Part shown: piece after piece, positions 39,895-48,980 of the stretch
How positions within the stretch are numbered: the stretch's first letter is position 1
Layout: the number at the start of each line of letters is the position of its first letter
Assembly (NCBI GenBank): GCA_012837895.1
Contig: DUQH01000008.1
Span: forward strand, 1-51,309
DNA length: 51,309 bases
Reading direction: 5' to 3'
From: Candidatus Fermentithermobacillaceae bacterium
GTDB taxonomy: Bacteria; Bacillota; Sulfobacillia; Fermentithermobacillales; Fermentithermobacillaceae
Program-made: the position numbers and the translations under genes
Notes under the pieces: generated by a model
Told to the model about the DNA's origin: nothing
The model's input: the letters and a program-made list of their open reading frames with translations, nothing else
Database searches by the model: none

Positions 39895-41922
39895 ATGATG
39901 AGCTCTGGGTGGGCAGCAGCACCTGTAGCAGGAATTCTCGCATTATTGTTTGCTGTGCTTCTCCGTTCACGGGTAGCATCCAGCGATCCCGGTTCAAAGG
40001 AGATGCAGGAAATCGGCAATGCCATACACGAAGGCGCCATGGCGTTCTTGAGCAGGGAATACCGCTATCTGGCGGTTTTCGTAGTGGTAGTTGCACTTCT
40101 CATGTTTGTCGCAGGCTACATGAATCCCGGATCGATGAGGCCAGAAACAGCCATTGCGTTTATCCTCGGGGCAGTGGCTTCAGCTTTGGCAGGATTCATA
40201 GGTATGACTACGGCTACCATGGCCAACTCAAGGACAACCCAGGCTGCCAAGAAGGGCACTGTCAGAGCACTTGACGTTGCCTTTTCCGGCGGGGCCGTTA
40301 TGGGAATGACAGTGGTAGGACTGGGCCTGGCCGGGCTGGGGCTTGTCTATTTCCTGTTCGGCGATGTTAACGATCCTGCTTCTATGGGAGTTATAAACGG
40401 GTTTGCGTTTGGCGCCAGCTCAATTGCCCTCTTTGCCAGGGTTGGCGGCGGTATCTACACTAAAGCTGCAGACGTAGGCGCAGACCTGGTAGGCAAAGTT
40501 GAAGCAGGCATTCCTGAAGACGATCCCCGTAACCCTGCAGTCATCGCAGACAACGTGGGTGACAACGTAGGCGACGTAGCCGGGATGGGCGCAGACCTTT
40601 TCGAATCTTATGTCGGTTCCATAGTGGCAGCCATGGCCTTGGGAGCTGTCATGGACACACCGGGCAAGGCGCTGGTCGCTGTCATGCTGCCCCTGGTGCT
40701 GGCAGCAGGCGGCGTGCTTTCATCTATACTGGGTACCTTTTTCGTCAGGGCAAAGATGTCTGAACCCTCAGTAGCTTTGAGGGTGGGTTCCATTTCATCG
40801 AGTATCATCGTGTTAATTGTATCGTATGGAATTATTGTGTTTGCCACAGGAGCATCTACCCTGTTCTGGCCTGTGTTTGCAGGTGTAGCAGCCGGTGTGC
40901 TCATTGGGCTTACGTCAGAGTACTATACATCGTCGGATTTTGCTCCGGTGAAAACCATTGCCGAGTCGTCTACCAGCGGGCCGGCTACAAACGTTATCCA
41001 GGGTATGGCTGTAGGAATGAAGTCCACAGCTGCTCCCCTCATTTTGGTAGGGCTTGCGAGTCTATTGGCCTTCAAGTTCGGTGACGTCAGCGGGTACGGC
41101 GGGCTATACGGAATCGCTCTGGCTGCGGTAGGGATGCTGTCCACTACAGGGATGACCGTTTCAGTCGACGCATACGGTCCTATAGCTGATAACGCAGGCG
41201 GTATTGCAGAGATGACCCACCAAGATCCGGGTGTCAGGGAAATCACTGATGGACTGGATGCTTTGGGCAACACCACCGCTGCCCTTGGAAAAGGCTTCGC
41301 CATTGGCTCAGCCGCGCTTACCGCCCTGGCGCTATTTGCCAGCTATTCGCAAGCTGTGGGGCTTTACGTCATAGATATCTTGAATGCTAAGGTGATTACC
41401 GGGCTTCTCATAGGCGGAATGTTGCCAATGTTGTTCGCTGCGATGACGATGGAATCTGTAAGTAAGGCAGCGTTCCAGATGGTTGAAGAAGTGAGAAGGC
41501 AATTCAGGGAAATCAAAGGGATTATGGAAGGCAAAGCACGTCCTGATTATGCACGGTGCGTGGACATTTCCACTGCAAGTGCTTTGAAGCAGATGATGGT
41601 GCCTGGGCTGCTGGCGGTCTTGGTGCCTCTTGCTGTTGGCCTTGCACTTGGTAAGGAAGCTCTTGCAGGGCTGTTGGCCGGCAGCTTGGTGACAGGTGTT
41701 GTCATGGCGGTTTTCCTGGCCAATGCAGGCGGAGCATGGGACAACGCAAAGAAGTATATTGAAGCAGGCGCCCTTGGAGGTAAAGGAACGCCTACCCATG
41801 CCGCGGCTGTTGTAGGTGATACAGTGGGCGACCCGTGCAAAGATACAGCCGGGCCATCGCTTAACATATTGATCAAACTGATGAGCATAGTAGCTCTGGT
41901 GTTTGCGTCGCTGTTTAGGTAG
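39895..41922 (+). CDS. hppA: membrane pyrophosphatase, K+-dependent, probably Na+-pumping
   Basis: A 675-residue membrane protein with about 16 helices that couples PPi hydrolysis to cation export. The PPi site motifs [22 protein letters not shown] and [21 protein letters not shown] and the late [14 protein letters not shown] with [11 protein letters not shown] are intact. [10 protein letters not shown] has Ala and Gly at the positions that mark K+-dependent enzymes. The Glu in LFESY sits where Na+-pumping members carry their gate residue, so Na+ transport is my best inference. I choose the ATG at 39895, behind GAAAGGAG at 39877-39884; the frame from 39868 is the longer alternative. Confidence 0.94.
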   Translation: MMSSGWAAAPVAGILALLFAVLLRSRVASSDPGSKEMQEIGNAIHEGAMAFLSREYRYLAVFVVVVALLMFVAGYMNPGSMRPETAIAFILGAVASALAGFIGMTTATMANSRTTQAAKKGTVRALDVAFSGGAVMGMTVVGLGLAGLGLVYFLFGDVNDPASMGVINGFAFGASSIALFARVGGGIYTKAADVGADLVGKVEAGIPEDDPRNPAVIADNVGDNVGDVAGMGADLFESYVGSIVAAMALGAVMDTPGKALVAVMLPLVLAAGGVLSSILGTFFVRAKMSEPSVALRVGSISSSIIVLIVSYGIIVFATGASTLFWPVFAGVAAGVLIGLTSEYYTSSDFAPVKTIAESSTSGPATNVIQGMAVGMKSTAAPLILVGLASLLAFKFGDVSGYGGLYGIALAAVGMLSTTGMTVSVDAYGPIADNAGGIAEMTHQDPGVREITDGLDALGNTTAALGKGFAIGSAALTALALFASYSQAVGLYVIDILNAKVITGLLIGGMLPMLFAAMTMESVSKAAFQMVEEVRRQFREIKGIMEGKARPDYARCVDISTASALKQMMVPGLLAVLVPLAVGLALGKEALAGLLAGSLVTGVVMAVFLANAGGAWDNAKKYIEAGALGGKGTPTHAAAVVGDTVGDPCKDTAGPSLNILIKLMSIVALVFASLFR

Positions 41923-42033
41923 TGTCACTTTAGGTTGTTCAGCAGTTCAAAGACAGTGTGAGTAATCTAGTTTGTTGCAGTGCCGGCAACCAAAGTAGTT
42001 GAGGTGCCGGCAAGATATTATCCCGGTATGTAC

Positions 42034-42066
42034 CATGCCCTGAGCCCTAATGAGGGCCAGGGCATG
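42034..42066 (+). terminator. strong hairpin after hppA, in front of the HD-domain gene
   Basis: CATGCCCTG plus GCCCT pairs with AGGGC plus CAGGGCATG around an AATG loop, 14 pairs with one bulge. No T-run follows. It is 112 bases after hppA and could act as a terminator or as a 3'-end stabiliser. It also occludes the ATG at 42072 as a start site for the next gene. Confidence 0.55.
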
Positions 42067-42131
42067 CGTGAATGTTAGCTTCAGAAGGTTTGTTTTCGAA
42101 CCAAGATGTAAAACAAGTGAGGGATGATACA

Positions 42132-42683
42132 TTGACCAGAGATGAACTTGTAGCTGAGGTGTCAAAGCGCGTAACTACAAAGAATTTGTTTAAGCATATC
42201 CTTGCTGTGGAAGCGGTTATGAGGCGGCTGGCCAGGCATTTTGGCGAAGACGAAGAAAGATGGGGAGCGGCTGGGCTGCTTCACGACATTGATTATGATG
42301 AGACTAGAGATAACCCGCATCTCCACAGTATTAAGTCAGCCGAAATTGCAGCCGGGCTTGGATTTGACGAAGAAATAGTGGATGCTGTGAAAGCTCACAG
42401 CGACATACATGGGCTTCCGAGAGACACAAGAATGGCCAAGGCGCTATATTCGGCCGATTCTCTTACCGGGCTTATTGTAGCTTCAGCGCTGATTTCCCCA
42501 GGTAAGAGATTGGCGGGCATCGACACTGAATTTGTGATGAACCGGATGGGTGAGAAGGCGTTTGCCAGAGGTGCGAACCGCGACGCTATACGGTCCTGCT
42601 CTGAACTAGGATTCGAAGTGGAAGAGTTTGTATCACTGGCGCTTGAAGCTATGCAGGGGATTTCCAAGGAATTAGGGTTGTAG
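42132..42683 (+). CDS. HD-domain phosphohydrolase
   Basis: A 183-residue soluble HD protein. The motif is seen in FKHILAVEAVMRRLA, LLHDIDYDE (the HD pair) and VKAHSD, then ADSLTGLIVASALISP. Members hydrolyse nucleotides or phosphoesters; the substrate is unknown. I choose the TTG at 42132, after AGGGATGAT; the ATG at 42072 would be right after a stable hairpin with no free ribosome binding site. Confidence 0.85.
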   Translation: MTRDELVAEVSKRVTTKNLFKHILAVEAVMRRLARHFGEDEERWGAAGLLHDIDYDETRDNPHLHSIKSAEIAAGLGFDEEIVDAVKAHSDIHGLPRDTRMAKALYSADSLTGLIVASALISPGKRLAGIDTEFVMNRMGEKAFARGANRDAIRSCSELGFEVEEFVSLALEAMQGISKELGL

Positions 42684-42709
42684 GATTGCGTTGGTCCGCG
42701 GGAGGAAAC

Positions 42710-43183
42710 ATGAAAAAGCGCGACAATGTGAAAACAGTGGTTAGAAATAGAAAGGCCAGGCACGATTACATAATCGAAGAAGTAATCGAGGCTGGCATTG
42801 CTTTGATCGGGACAGAGGTCAAGTCCCTCCGCATGGGCAGGGCAAGTTTACAGGATTCCTATGCCCAGCTTGTAGGGAACGAAGTGTTCCTGAGAAATGC
42901 CCATATCGATCAATACGAGCCGGCTGCCAGGTTCAACCACGATCCCCTGCGGCCAAGGCGGCTTCTGCTCCACAAAAGAGAAATCAGGAGACTGGCATCC
43001 CGGGTGGCCCAGAAGGGGTATACTCTTGTACCGCTTTCGATTTATTTCAGGGACGGTAAGGCCAAGGTAGAGCTAGCTCTCGCCCGGGGGAAGAAATCTT
43101 ATGATAAACGGGAGTCTATCAGGGAAAGGGACCTTGAGCGTGAAGCCCGGCGGGCGTTTAGGGGCAGGGATAGGGAGTATTGA
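42710..43183 (+). CDS. smpB: SsrA-binding protein SmpB
   Basis: SmpB binds tmRNA and brings it to stalled ribosomes. The 157-residue protein has the family core (NRKARHDYIIEEVIEAGIALIGTEVKSLR, then HIDQYEPA) and the basic tail (KRESIRERDLEREARRAFRGR) that enters the empty mRNA channel. The ATG at 42710 follows GGAGG at 42701, giving the normal N-terminus. The tmRNA gene follows 92 bases later. Confidence 0.96.
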   Translation: MKKRDNVKTVVRNRKARHDYIIEEVIEAGIALIGTEVKSLRMGRASLQDSYAQLVGNEVFLRNAHIDQYEPAARFNHDPLRPRRLLLHKREIRRLASRVAQKGYTLVPLSIYFRDGKAKVELALARGKKSYDKRESIRERDLEREARRAFRGRDREY

Positions 43184-43213
43184 AGAGAGGCATCTATCTC
43201 GATTAGCCATATG

Positions 43214-43242
43214 TTGTCAGTTTGATGGTTACGTGATAGAAT
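43214..43242 (+). promoter_or_regulatory. promoter of ssrA
   Basis: TTGTCA (43214-43219), 17 bases, TAGAAT (43237-43242). Transcription would begin about 27 bases before the mature tmRNA end, giving a short leader removed by RNase P. The tmRNA can therefore be expressed apart from smpB. Confidence 0.65.
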
Positions 43243-43275
43243 TGTTGACGCAGCAGTTGGACTGCATGAGCTCTG

Positions 43276-43622
43276 GGGGCGAATCAGGTTCGACGTAGGT
43301 AATTGGGTTTGAGTAGCGAGCATGGGTGCCGCACCCACAACAGCGGCAAACAAATAACTGCCAATACAAATTACGCACTGGCTGCTTAATTAGACAGCCA
43401 CGGTACCAGGGAGAAAGCTTCCCTATCCCTGAGCTACCGTCACTAGGGAAGATACCTGTAAGGGGGTGCTCGGGACCTTACAGGGAACCCGATTCTGAGC
43501 TGGCGGGGAAAGAAGCCCGCTCCGGGGCGGCTTACCCTGCGAGAACAGTACCGGAGCTACGCTCGTAGAGACTGAAACTTGGTTGCTTGCGGACGAGGGT
43601 GCAATTCCCTCCGCCTCCACCA
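43276..43622 (+). ncRNA. ssrA: tmRNA (SsrA), one-piece
   Basis: The RNA is 347 bases. Its 5' end GGGGGC pairs with GCCTCC before the encoded ACCA end, forming the alanine-type acceptor stem. The tag frame runs from a GGC resume codon at 43345 to the TAA at 43387-43389 and encodes GKQITANTNYALAA, ending in the ALAA degron; with the alanine from charged tmRNA the tag is 15 residues. GAGGG and CCCTC close the T arm, whose loop is TGCAATT rather than the usual TTCRANT. It lies next to smpB. Confidence 0.95.
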
Positions 43623-43747
43623 AATCTTCACATATTTCTCCGCACGTTTCTTGGCCCTTACTTTCCGCATGAGCGAATCCATGACAGTCAGGTTCAACAC
43701 CGCAGTCTAGTAAATATTTCGGCTGTGCAGAAGTTTCTGGCGATTTC

Positions 43748-43776
43748 TTGACTGATTGAGTCTCTAATTTTAGACT
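43748..43776 (+). promoter_or_regulatory. candidate promoter of the MarR gene with internal dyad
   Basis: TTGACT (43748-43753), 17 bases, TAGACT (43771-43776). AGTCT (43759-43763) and AGACT (43772-43776) form a small inverted repeat that covers the spacer and minus 10 box, where a MarR protein might bind its own promoter. Confidence 0.5.
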
Positions 43777-43828
43777 TACTTTGAAGCTGAAAACATCTCA
43801 TAGTGCCAGGCAAGAGGAGGTGACCTGA

Positions 43829-44278
43829 TTGCCGAAGGAGGAATTTTCCGGTTCTGTAGTCCGCATCGAACGCCTTTTGAGACATGTAGCGTTTATAATC
43901 AAGAAGCGGGGACGAGACATACTCAGCGACTTTGAGATAACCACACCGCAGTTTCTAGCTTTGGTGGTTTTGAAGGATAAGCCGGGGATTACGATGGGCG
44001 AACTATGTGAGAGGCTTTTCCTGGCGTGCTCAACCGCGACTGACTTGATAGACAGGATGGAGAAAAACGGCTACCTGGACCGGAACCGCGATCCTGAAGA
44101 CCGCAGGGTTATAAGATTGTCAATAACTGGAAAAGGCAAGGACATTATCAGCCAGGTTATCAACGCCCGGAGGCGCTATGTAGAATCAATCTTGGCCCAA
44201 CTTACCCAAGAGGAAATTGACCAGCTGGAGCGCTCCTTGGAGAAACTGGATGCCCTGATGGTTGCCGGTGAGGTCTAG
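43829..44278 (+). CDS. MarR-family transcriptional regulator
   Basis: A 149-residue winged-helix dimer protein. The DNA-binding part is visible as GITMGELCERLFLACSTATDLIDRMEKNGYLDRNRDPEDRRVIRLSITGKG, including the wing Asp-Arg-Arg. The TTG at 43829 follows AGAGGAGGTGA. The ligand and targets are unknown; the next gene, a UPF0316 membrane protein, is the nearest candidate target. Confidence 0.88.
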   Translation: MPKEEFSGSVVRIERLLRHVAFIIKKRGRDILSDFEITTPQFLALVVLKDKPGITMGELCERLFLACSTATDLIDRMEKNGYLDRNRDPEDRRVIRLSITGKGKDIISQVINARRRYVESILAQLTQEEIDQLERSLEKLDALMVAGEV

Positions 44279-44339
44279 TCCCGTTTCAAACGGCAAGGGT
44301 ACCGGAGCAGTTCACGCAAACAGACAGAGGTGAGATGCA

Positions 44340-44852
44340 GTGCTAATTGAATACCTGCTTATTTTCTTAGCACGGGTATGTGATGTGACTCTCTCAACAG
44401 TGAGGATGTTATTAGTTGTAAGAGGTAAACGGTATCCTGCCGCGGCTATCGGCTTGGTGGAAGCCAGTATCTATATTACAGCGCTTGGCAGGGTGATAAG
44501 CAACATAGATGACCCGTTGAAAGTGCTGGCATACGGCTTAGGCTTCGCTTCCGGGACCGTGCTTGGAAGTATGGTCGAGGAACGGCTTGCACTCGGCCAT
44601 GTATCTTTGGAAGTAATTCCACCTGATGAAAATGCCGAAGAGCTTCTCAGGGCATTAAGAACTGCGGGATATGGGGTTACCGAGCTTACGGGCTACGGGA
44701 TGAAGGGCCCGAAGAAGGTCCTGCTGGTGTCAACTGGCCGCAAGAGCTTGCCAAGGCTCACTGCGATAATTGAAGAATTTGCCCCTGATTGTTTCATGAC
44801 CGTGCTAGAAACCCGGGCGGTCCGCGGTGGAGTTACACCCTTCTTGAAGTGA
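44340..44852 (+). CDS. UPF0316 membrane protein (DUF5698 and DUF2179 domains)
   Basis: A 170-residue protein with three N-terminal membrane helices (EYLLIFLARVCDVTLSTVRMLL, AAIGLVEASIYITAL, VLAYGLGFASGTVLGSMVEE) and a C-terminal cytosolic DUF2179 domain (YGVTELTGYGMKGPKKVLLV). The family is widespread and of unknown function; DUF2179 is a suspected small-ligand sensor. The GTG start at 44340 follows AGAGGTGAG. Confidence 0.88.
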   Translation: MLIEYLLIFLARVCDVTLSTVRMLLVVRGKRYPAAAIGLVEASIYITALGRVISNIDDPLKVLAYGLGFASGTVLGSMVEERLALGHVSLEVIPPDENAEELLRALRTAGYGVTELTGYGMKGPKKVLLVSTGRKSLPRLTAIIEEFAPDCFMTVLETRAVRGGVTPFLK

Positions 44853-44953
44853 TTGAGATTACAATAAGGTAACTTGGGTAGCATAGCTCATTGAACCAGG
44901 TTAGAGGAACCAGGTTAAAGCCCAGGTTAGAGCAGTGTAAAGAGGTGCATGAG

Positions 44954-45715
44954 ATGAGAATTGACGGCCGGGAACCAGGGGAGTTGAGGCCGGTTTCGAT
45001 TACCCCAGGATATCTCAAGTATCCTCAGGGGTCTTGTCTTATTGAAGCGGGAGACACCAGAGTAATCTGTACCGCCATGGTGGATGATAGGGTTCCTCCC
45101 TTCCTCAAAGGTACTTCTTCAGGGTGGATCACTGCGGAATACTCAATGCTGCCGGGAGCCACGCCGGAAAGGACTTCCCGGGAAGTATCACGTGGCAGGC
45201 CCGGGGGCAGGACCATGGAAATACAGCGTTTGATAGGCAGGAGCTTGCGGGCAGCGGTTGACCTGGAAGCGTTAGGAGAAAGGACTGTCTGGATAGATTG
45301 TGATGTCATTCAGGCGGATGGAGGAACCAGGACTGCTGCTATAACAGGCGGGTTCGTTGCACTGGTGCTTGCATTGGCTAAACTCAACGAGACTGAGGGA
45401 TGGGCCAGGTTTCCTGTACGTGACCATGTTGCTGCAGTGAGCGTGGGTATTTCTCAAGGTGTCCCTATCCTTGATCTTTGCTACGCTGAGGATTCAACAG
45501 CAGATGTCGATATGAACATCGTCTTAACCGGCAGCGGGGAGTTTATCGAGATACAGGGCACGGCAGAGCAGTCGCCTTTTTCGTCAGAACTCTTGCAGGA
45601 ACTGTTAGAGCTTGCACAGCAGGGTATTGCGACCCTGATAGAAATACAGAAGCGGGCGCTAGGGTCTGCTGCTGGGCTCATTGGCTCTGGCCATAAGCCG
45701 GTGAGTGCTGAATAG
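44954..45715 (+). CDS. rph: ribonuclease PH
   Basis: A phosphorolytic 3'-5' exoribonuclease that trims tRNA 3' ends. The 253-residue protein has the normal start [14 protein letters not shown], the phosphate-binding [20 protein letters not shown], and [22 protein letters not shown] with [17 protein letters not shown]. The ATG at 44954 follows AGAGGTG; the frame from 44891 adds 21 residues unlike the family. rdgB follows, a usual Firmicute pairing. Confidence 0.96.
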   Translation: MRIDGREPGELRPVSITPGYLKYPQGSCLIEAGDTRVICTAMVDDRVPPFLKGTSSGWITAEYSMLPGATPERTSREVSRGRPGGRTMEIQRLIGRSLRAAVDLEALGERTVWIDCDVIQADGGTRTAAITGGFVALVLALAKLNETEGWARFPVRDHVAAVSVGISQGVPILDLCYAEDSTADVDMNIVLTGSGEFIEIQGTAEQSPFSSELLQELLELAQQGIATLIEIQKRALGSAAGLIGSGHKPVSAE

Positions 45716-45757
45716 TGACTGGGAATCCGCTCCTGACTTGGGATGGTGGTTGAATGC

Positions 45758-46387
45758 ATGTCTGATATAAGGACTATTGTTGTCGTATCCCGCAACCAGG
45801 GCAAAATCCGCGAGTTCAAACGCATCTTTTCGGATTATGTTCCAGATGTAAAGTGGCGTTTCTTAAGCGCAATTGACCTGGGATTGCCCGAAGTTGAGGA
45901 AACAGGTAGCACGTTTGCTGAAAATGCCAGGATCAAGGCGCTGGCAGGCGCAAAGTACCTGGCCGGCACCAAGTATTCAGGATACATATGCCTTGGCGAA
46001 GACTCAGGGCTTGAAGTAGATAAACTTGACGGTGGCCCTGGCGTCAATTCGCACCGCTTTTCGGAAAGCGGGTCGGATGAGGACAACAACAAGCTGCTGC
46101 TTGATCTCTTGGATGGGGTGCCTTGGGATGAGCGCACCTGCCGGTACAAGGCTGCGATTGCACTGGCTGACTCCACAGGCATAATCGCCCAATCTACCGG
46201 GAGTGTAGAGGGTATTATACATACGGAACTCCGGGGGACAAACGGATTCGGATACGATCCTTTGTTCTATGCGGTTGAGTTGGGAAAGACTTTTGGGGAA
46301 GCGTCTGACGCGGAGAAAGATGCCATCAGCCACAGGAGGAGAGCTATCCAGGGGCTGATTCCGGCGATAAAACGGATCATGTTGTGA
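45758..46387 (+). CDS. rdgB: XTP/dITP diphosphatase (RdgB/HAM1)
   Basis: Removes non-canonical purine nucleotides such as dITP and XTP. The 209 residues include VVSRNQGKIREF (substrate Lys), the acidic GEDSGLEVDKLDGGPGVNSHRF, and GTNGFGYDPLFY with SHRRRAI at the end. The ATG at 45758 gives the typical short N-terminus; an in-frame ATG at 45743 is possible. It follows rph and precedes the YfcE-type gene, a trio common in Clostridia. Confidence 0.94.
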   Translation: MSDIRTIVVVSRNQGKIREFKRIFSDYVPDVKWRFLSAIDLGLPEVEETGSTFAENARIKALAGAKYLAGTKYSGYICLGEDSGLEVDKLDGGPGVNSHRFSESGSDEDNNKLLLDLLDGVPWDERTCRYKAAIALADSTGIIAQSTGSVEGIIHTELRGTNGFGYDPLFYAVELGKTFGEASDAEKDAISHRRRAIQGLIPAIKRIML

Positions 46388-46602
46388 TATCTATGTTGCT
46401 ATGCCGGACAAGGCAAGCAACAAATGCAACTAAGAAAGACGGTCACGGTCTGATAGCCGGCTAGAGACTCTAAGACAGGACCAGAGCTCGTTAGATGAAT
46501 AAAGGGAACTTGAGCATCGAACTGGCCAAACAACCCTTGTCAGGGTGAAACCAAAGAAACAGCGCCGTTTAGCATAGGATCTGGAAGGAAGAGGGTTGCT
46601 CT

Positions 46603-47076
46603 TTGCTCATAGGTGTGATTTCCGATTCCCACGGGAACAGGAAACGCATACTTGATGCGTTGCCCTATTTAGAAGGAGTTGAACATATTCTCCACGCCGG
46701 GGATTTCTTCGAAGATGCCCAGAACATAGACGCGGCGGTTAAGTGCAAGGTTACCGCGGTAGCCGGCAACTGCGACTATATGGTGCGCGGGCCTTTTGAA
46801 GAACTGCTTGTGTTGAATGGCTACAGGATCTACTTGACCCACGGGCATCTTTATAATGTCAAGCGGGACCTTAAGGCGTTGGTGGAAAGAGCTAAAGAGT
46901 TGGATGCACACGTAGCGGTGTTCGGTCATACCCATACTCCCCAAGTGTTCTGTGAAGACGGCATTCTTATCGTAAATCCAGGGAGCCTCCATAGCCCACG
47001 GCAGGGCTATCAGCCTTCTATCGCGATGATAGACCTTTCGCAACGGCCTCCCAGGGCGGATCTTATATTCCTATAA
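46603..47076 (+). CDS. YfcE/MJ0936-family metallophosphoesterase
   Basis: A 157-residue calcineurin-like phosphodiesterase. Metal-binding motifs are all present: GVISDSHGN, ILHAGDFFE, AVAGNCD, LTHGHLYN and VFGHTHTPQV with NPGSLHSPR. The substrate is unknown. The TTG at 46603 follows GGAAGGAAGAGGG. The second palindrome array begins 48 bases after the stop. Confidence 0.93.
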   Translation: MLIGVISDSHGNRKRILDALPYLEGVEHILHAGDFFEDAQNIDAAVKCKVTAVAGNCDYMVRGPFEELLVLNGYRIYLTHGHLYNVKRDLKALVERAKELDAHVAVFGHTHTPQVFCEDGILIVNPGSLHSPRQGYQPSIAMIDLSQRPPRADLIFL

Positions 47077-47123
47077 CCGGTGTTCGTGGCAAGCTCCCTC
47101 CGGTAATTTCCCTTGGGGCATCT

Positions 47124-47617
47124 GTTGCACCAGGTGTACCATTAGGGAGGCTTTTATTGGGGAACGGTTCGGGATGGTGAGTCTGGTGCACCGTTTCGGC
47201 GACGTGCGGCGGGGGATCTAGCCAGATTGGGGTACGTGGTGCACCACTATAATCGGATACTGTATCGAAGTCACTCACAATGGTGTATGTGATGCACCAT
47301 TCCTTCAGCAATCCACTTGAGAAGACCTAAGAATGGTGCACAGGACGCACCAGTTGGATTGGATTTCTTCCGGTAAAGGCGAAAATCGGTGCACCCGGTG
47401 AGCCATTTCAGTTGACGAATGCCCGGAAGCTAGGCAAAACGGTGCACACGGTGCACCATTTTTCGAAGATCCGGCGCCAAGGCAGAGATGATTGGTGCAT
47501 ATGATGTACCATTTTCCTGCTTTCTGCGGTCAGGGCTGTAAGGGTTGGTGCATGTGGTGCACCATTTTGCTGGTTTATGTGAGGAAACCGCGGAAGAATG
47601 GTGCACAGACTGCGCCA
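47124..47617 (+). repeat. 53-bp-pitch palindrome array 2, ten palindromes with unique intervals
   Basis: Ten copies of the same 18-base palindrome as array 1 (best copy GGTGCATGTGGTGCACCA at 47547) start at 47124, 47176, 47229, 47282, 47335, 47388, 47441, 47494, 47547 and 47600. The first step is 52 and the other eight are exactly 53. Copies are more diverged than in array 1, for example GGTGTATGTGATGCACCA and GGTGCACAGGACGCACCA. The 35-base intervals show no likeness to each other apart from T-rich starts and AT ends next to the palindrome. No insertion sequence genes or cas genes are nearby. Confidence 0.93.
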
Positions 47618-47703
47618 TCCCAAGCCGGAGTTGGTTTGAAGCAAATGACGAATGGGATGTCTGGATGTCTATTTGGGATTCGAGAGGGGAGAGTCCTATC
47701 CAT

Positions 47704-47732
47704 TTGCTTCAGCACTGCAAAAATCATATAAT
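47704..47732 (+). promoter_or_regulatory. promoter of tRNA-Pro
   Basis: TTGCTT (47704-47709), exactly 17 bases, TATAAT (47727-47732). It lies 52 bases before the tRNA and after the second palindrome array. Confidence 0.75.
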
Positions 47733-47784
47733 ATCTCTAGCCCTCGAGCTATCGAGCAACTTAAGACCGCGAATGAGCGAGTGT

Positions 47785-47861
47785 CGGGGAGTGGCGCAGT
47801 TTGGTAGCGCGCATGGTTTGGGACCATGAGGTCGCAGGTTCAAATCCTGTCTCCCCGACCA
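47785..47861 (+). tRNA. tRNA-Pro (anticodon TGG)
   Basis: A 77-base cloverleaf. The acceptor stem CGGGGAG pairs with CTCCCCG, the anticodon stem CATGG/CCATG holds the loop TTTGGGA with anticodon TGG, the T arm is GCAGG-TTCAAAT-CCTGT, and CCA is encoded. The C1-G72 pair fits proline. An antisense frame here yields the well-known spurious peptide [20 protein letters not shown] and is not a gene. Confidence 0.97.
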
Positions 47862-48980
47862 TAATGTTTCCTGTTAACAGCTGCAATCCGTGAATGGCAG
47901 TGGCGCTCTTCATGAGAAGTATCGCCCTCGCAAGCCAGAATACTTGGAGGAGCAATCAACCTCTGCTCTTGAAGGACTTATGACTGCTGAGAGCATAGTT
48001 CGCCTGTGTTTCGTTACAGACAGTTACAGCCAGGAAGAACGAGCCGCACTAGGATCGCTCAAAAGCGCTGGGCCGACGCTAGTTCCGCTCTTCGCATAGC
48101 ATGGGAAGCTAACAGTCCGATCACCGTTGACAGAGACACCAGGATAAGTCTCATTCGCCAAACTTGGACCCTATCATCTAGCCACAGTGCCCTTAGCAAG
48201 TCTGCGTGGCAACTGAGAGGATTCATCTTTCCAATCACCTGAAGCCATTGAGGGGCAGAGGACATATCGTACAGTGCTGACGATGAGAAGACCACGGGAA
48301 GAAACACTAGGGCACTAACTAAGTCCCTGGTTCCATAGTCAGTGATCCTAATGACTATGATGGACCCAATAACGTCTAAAGGGCGATTCCCGGGATCGCC
48401 CCCACAATGAGAGCGACGCTTCTTAGGGCAAACATGCTGCGGTTACGCAGTAGCAGCGCTGCTAAGGTAGTAAGCGATGCCCACTGAGCGGCTGCAATTG
48501 GGATGGCAACTTACTAGACAACCATAGATTGTATGTAACGACAAACAATATTTGGATTGGCAGGAATTTCAATGGCTCCGCCAAACAGAAACAGTGGCAC
48601 GGAGTATTCGTCAGAACGGGCTACTGAAAATTACCAAGTTCCGAGCGTTACGACAAGGTTTCATGGTCCGTGTGTCGGCAGTTGCTGGAGGTGGCATACG
48701 TGTTATACACTGAAATTGGTCAGGTGCCTCTCAGATGACATGCGATGTGCTGTGCATGGGCACATAGAGAAAACAAGGAGATGATCTAGGAAATGCGCAG
48801 CAAGTGGGTTGCTTTCTCAGTATAAGGCTGGTTTCAAGGTCAAGAGAACTCAGAAAAAGGCAAAATACTCCAAATTTAGTGCAATTTAATGAAGAAGAAC
48901 AGCAGTCATCTACGCAATATCCATCATGACTCACCTACCTAAAGAGTCAGCGAGCGCAAGGATTTAGGAGGTTTCCCATC
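47862..48980. other. 1.1 kb with no intact gene downstream of tRNA-Pro
   Basis: The stretch contains a decayed ABC-2 permease on the minus strand (see 48059-48510) and otherwise only short frames without ribosome binding sites or family likeness. Position directly after a tRNA with an encoded CCA makes it a plausible site for past integration, but I find no repeat of the tRNA 3' end further on within the window. Confidence 0.55.
48059..48510 (-). pseudogene. decayed ABC-2-type transporter permease (C-terminal part)
   Basis: The minus strand reads, from 48510 down, a membrane-like frame (AAAQWASLTTLAALLLRNRS, then SVALIVGAIPGIAL) that stops in TAG near 48380. The next frame continues the theme with IGSIIVIRITDYGTRDLVSA, LVFLPVVFSSSALYDMSSAP and QWLQVIGKMNPLS, HADLLRALWL, which is the conserved end of ABC-2 permeases (gap before ...P.WLQ....NPL.Y..D..R). 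A final helix follows (LILVSLSTVIGLLASHAM). One frameshift separates the two parts, two stops precede the first, and no ATPase gene is beside it. Confidence 0.7.

Noticed and set aside
43423-43623. 66-codon minus-strand frame
   Set aside because: It is antisense to the tmRNA gene.
47761-47955. Minus-strand frame containing [20 protein letters not shown]
   Set aside because: This is the well-known spurious antisense translation of a tRNA gene.
48557-48784. 75-codon plus-strand frame
   Set aside because: It has no ribosome binding site, unusual composition and no recognisable motif.
47077-48980. Integrated mobile element at tRNA-Pro
   Set aside because: No integrase, no transposase and no repeat of the tRNA 3' end could be found in the window.
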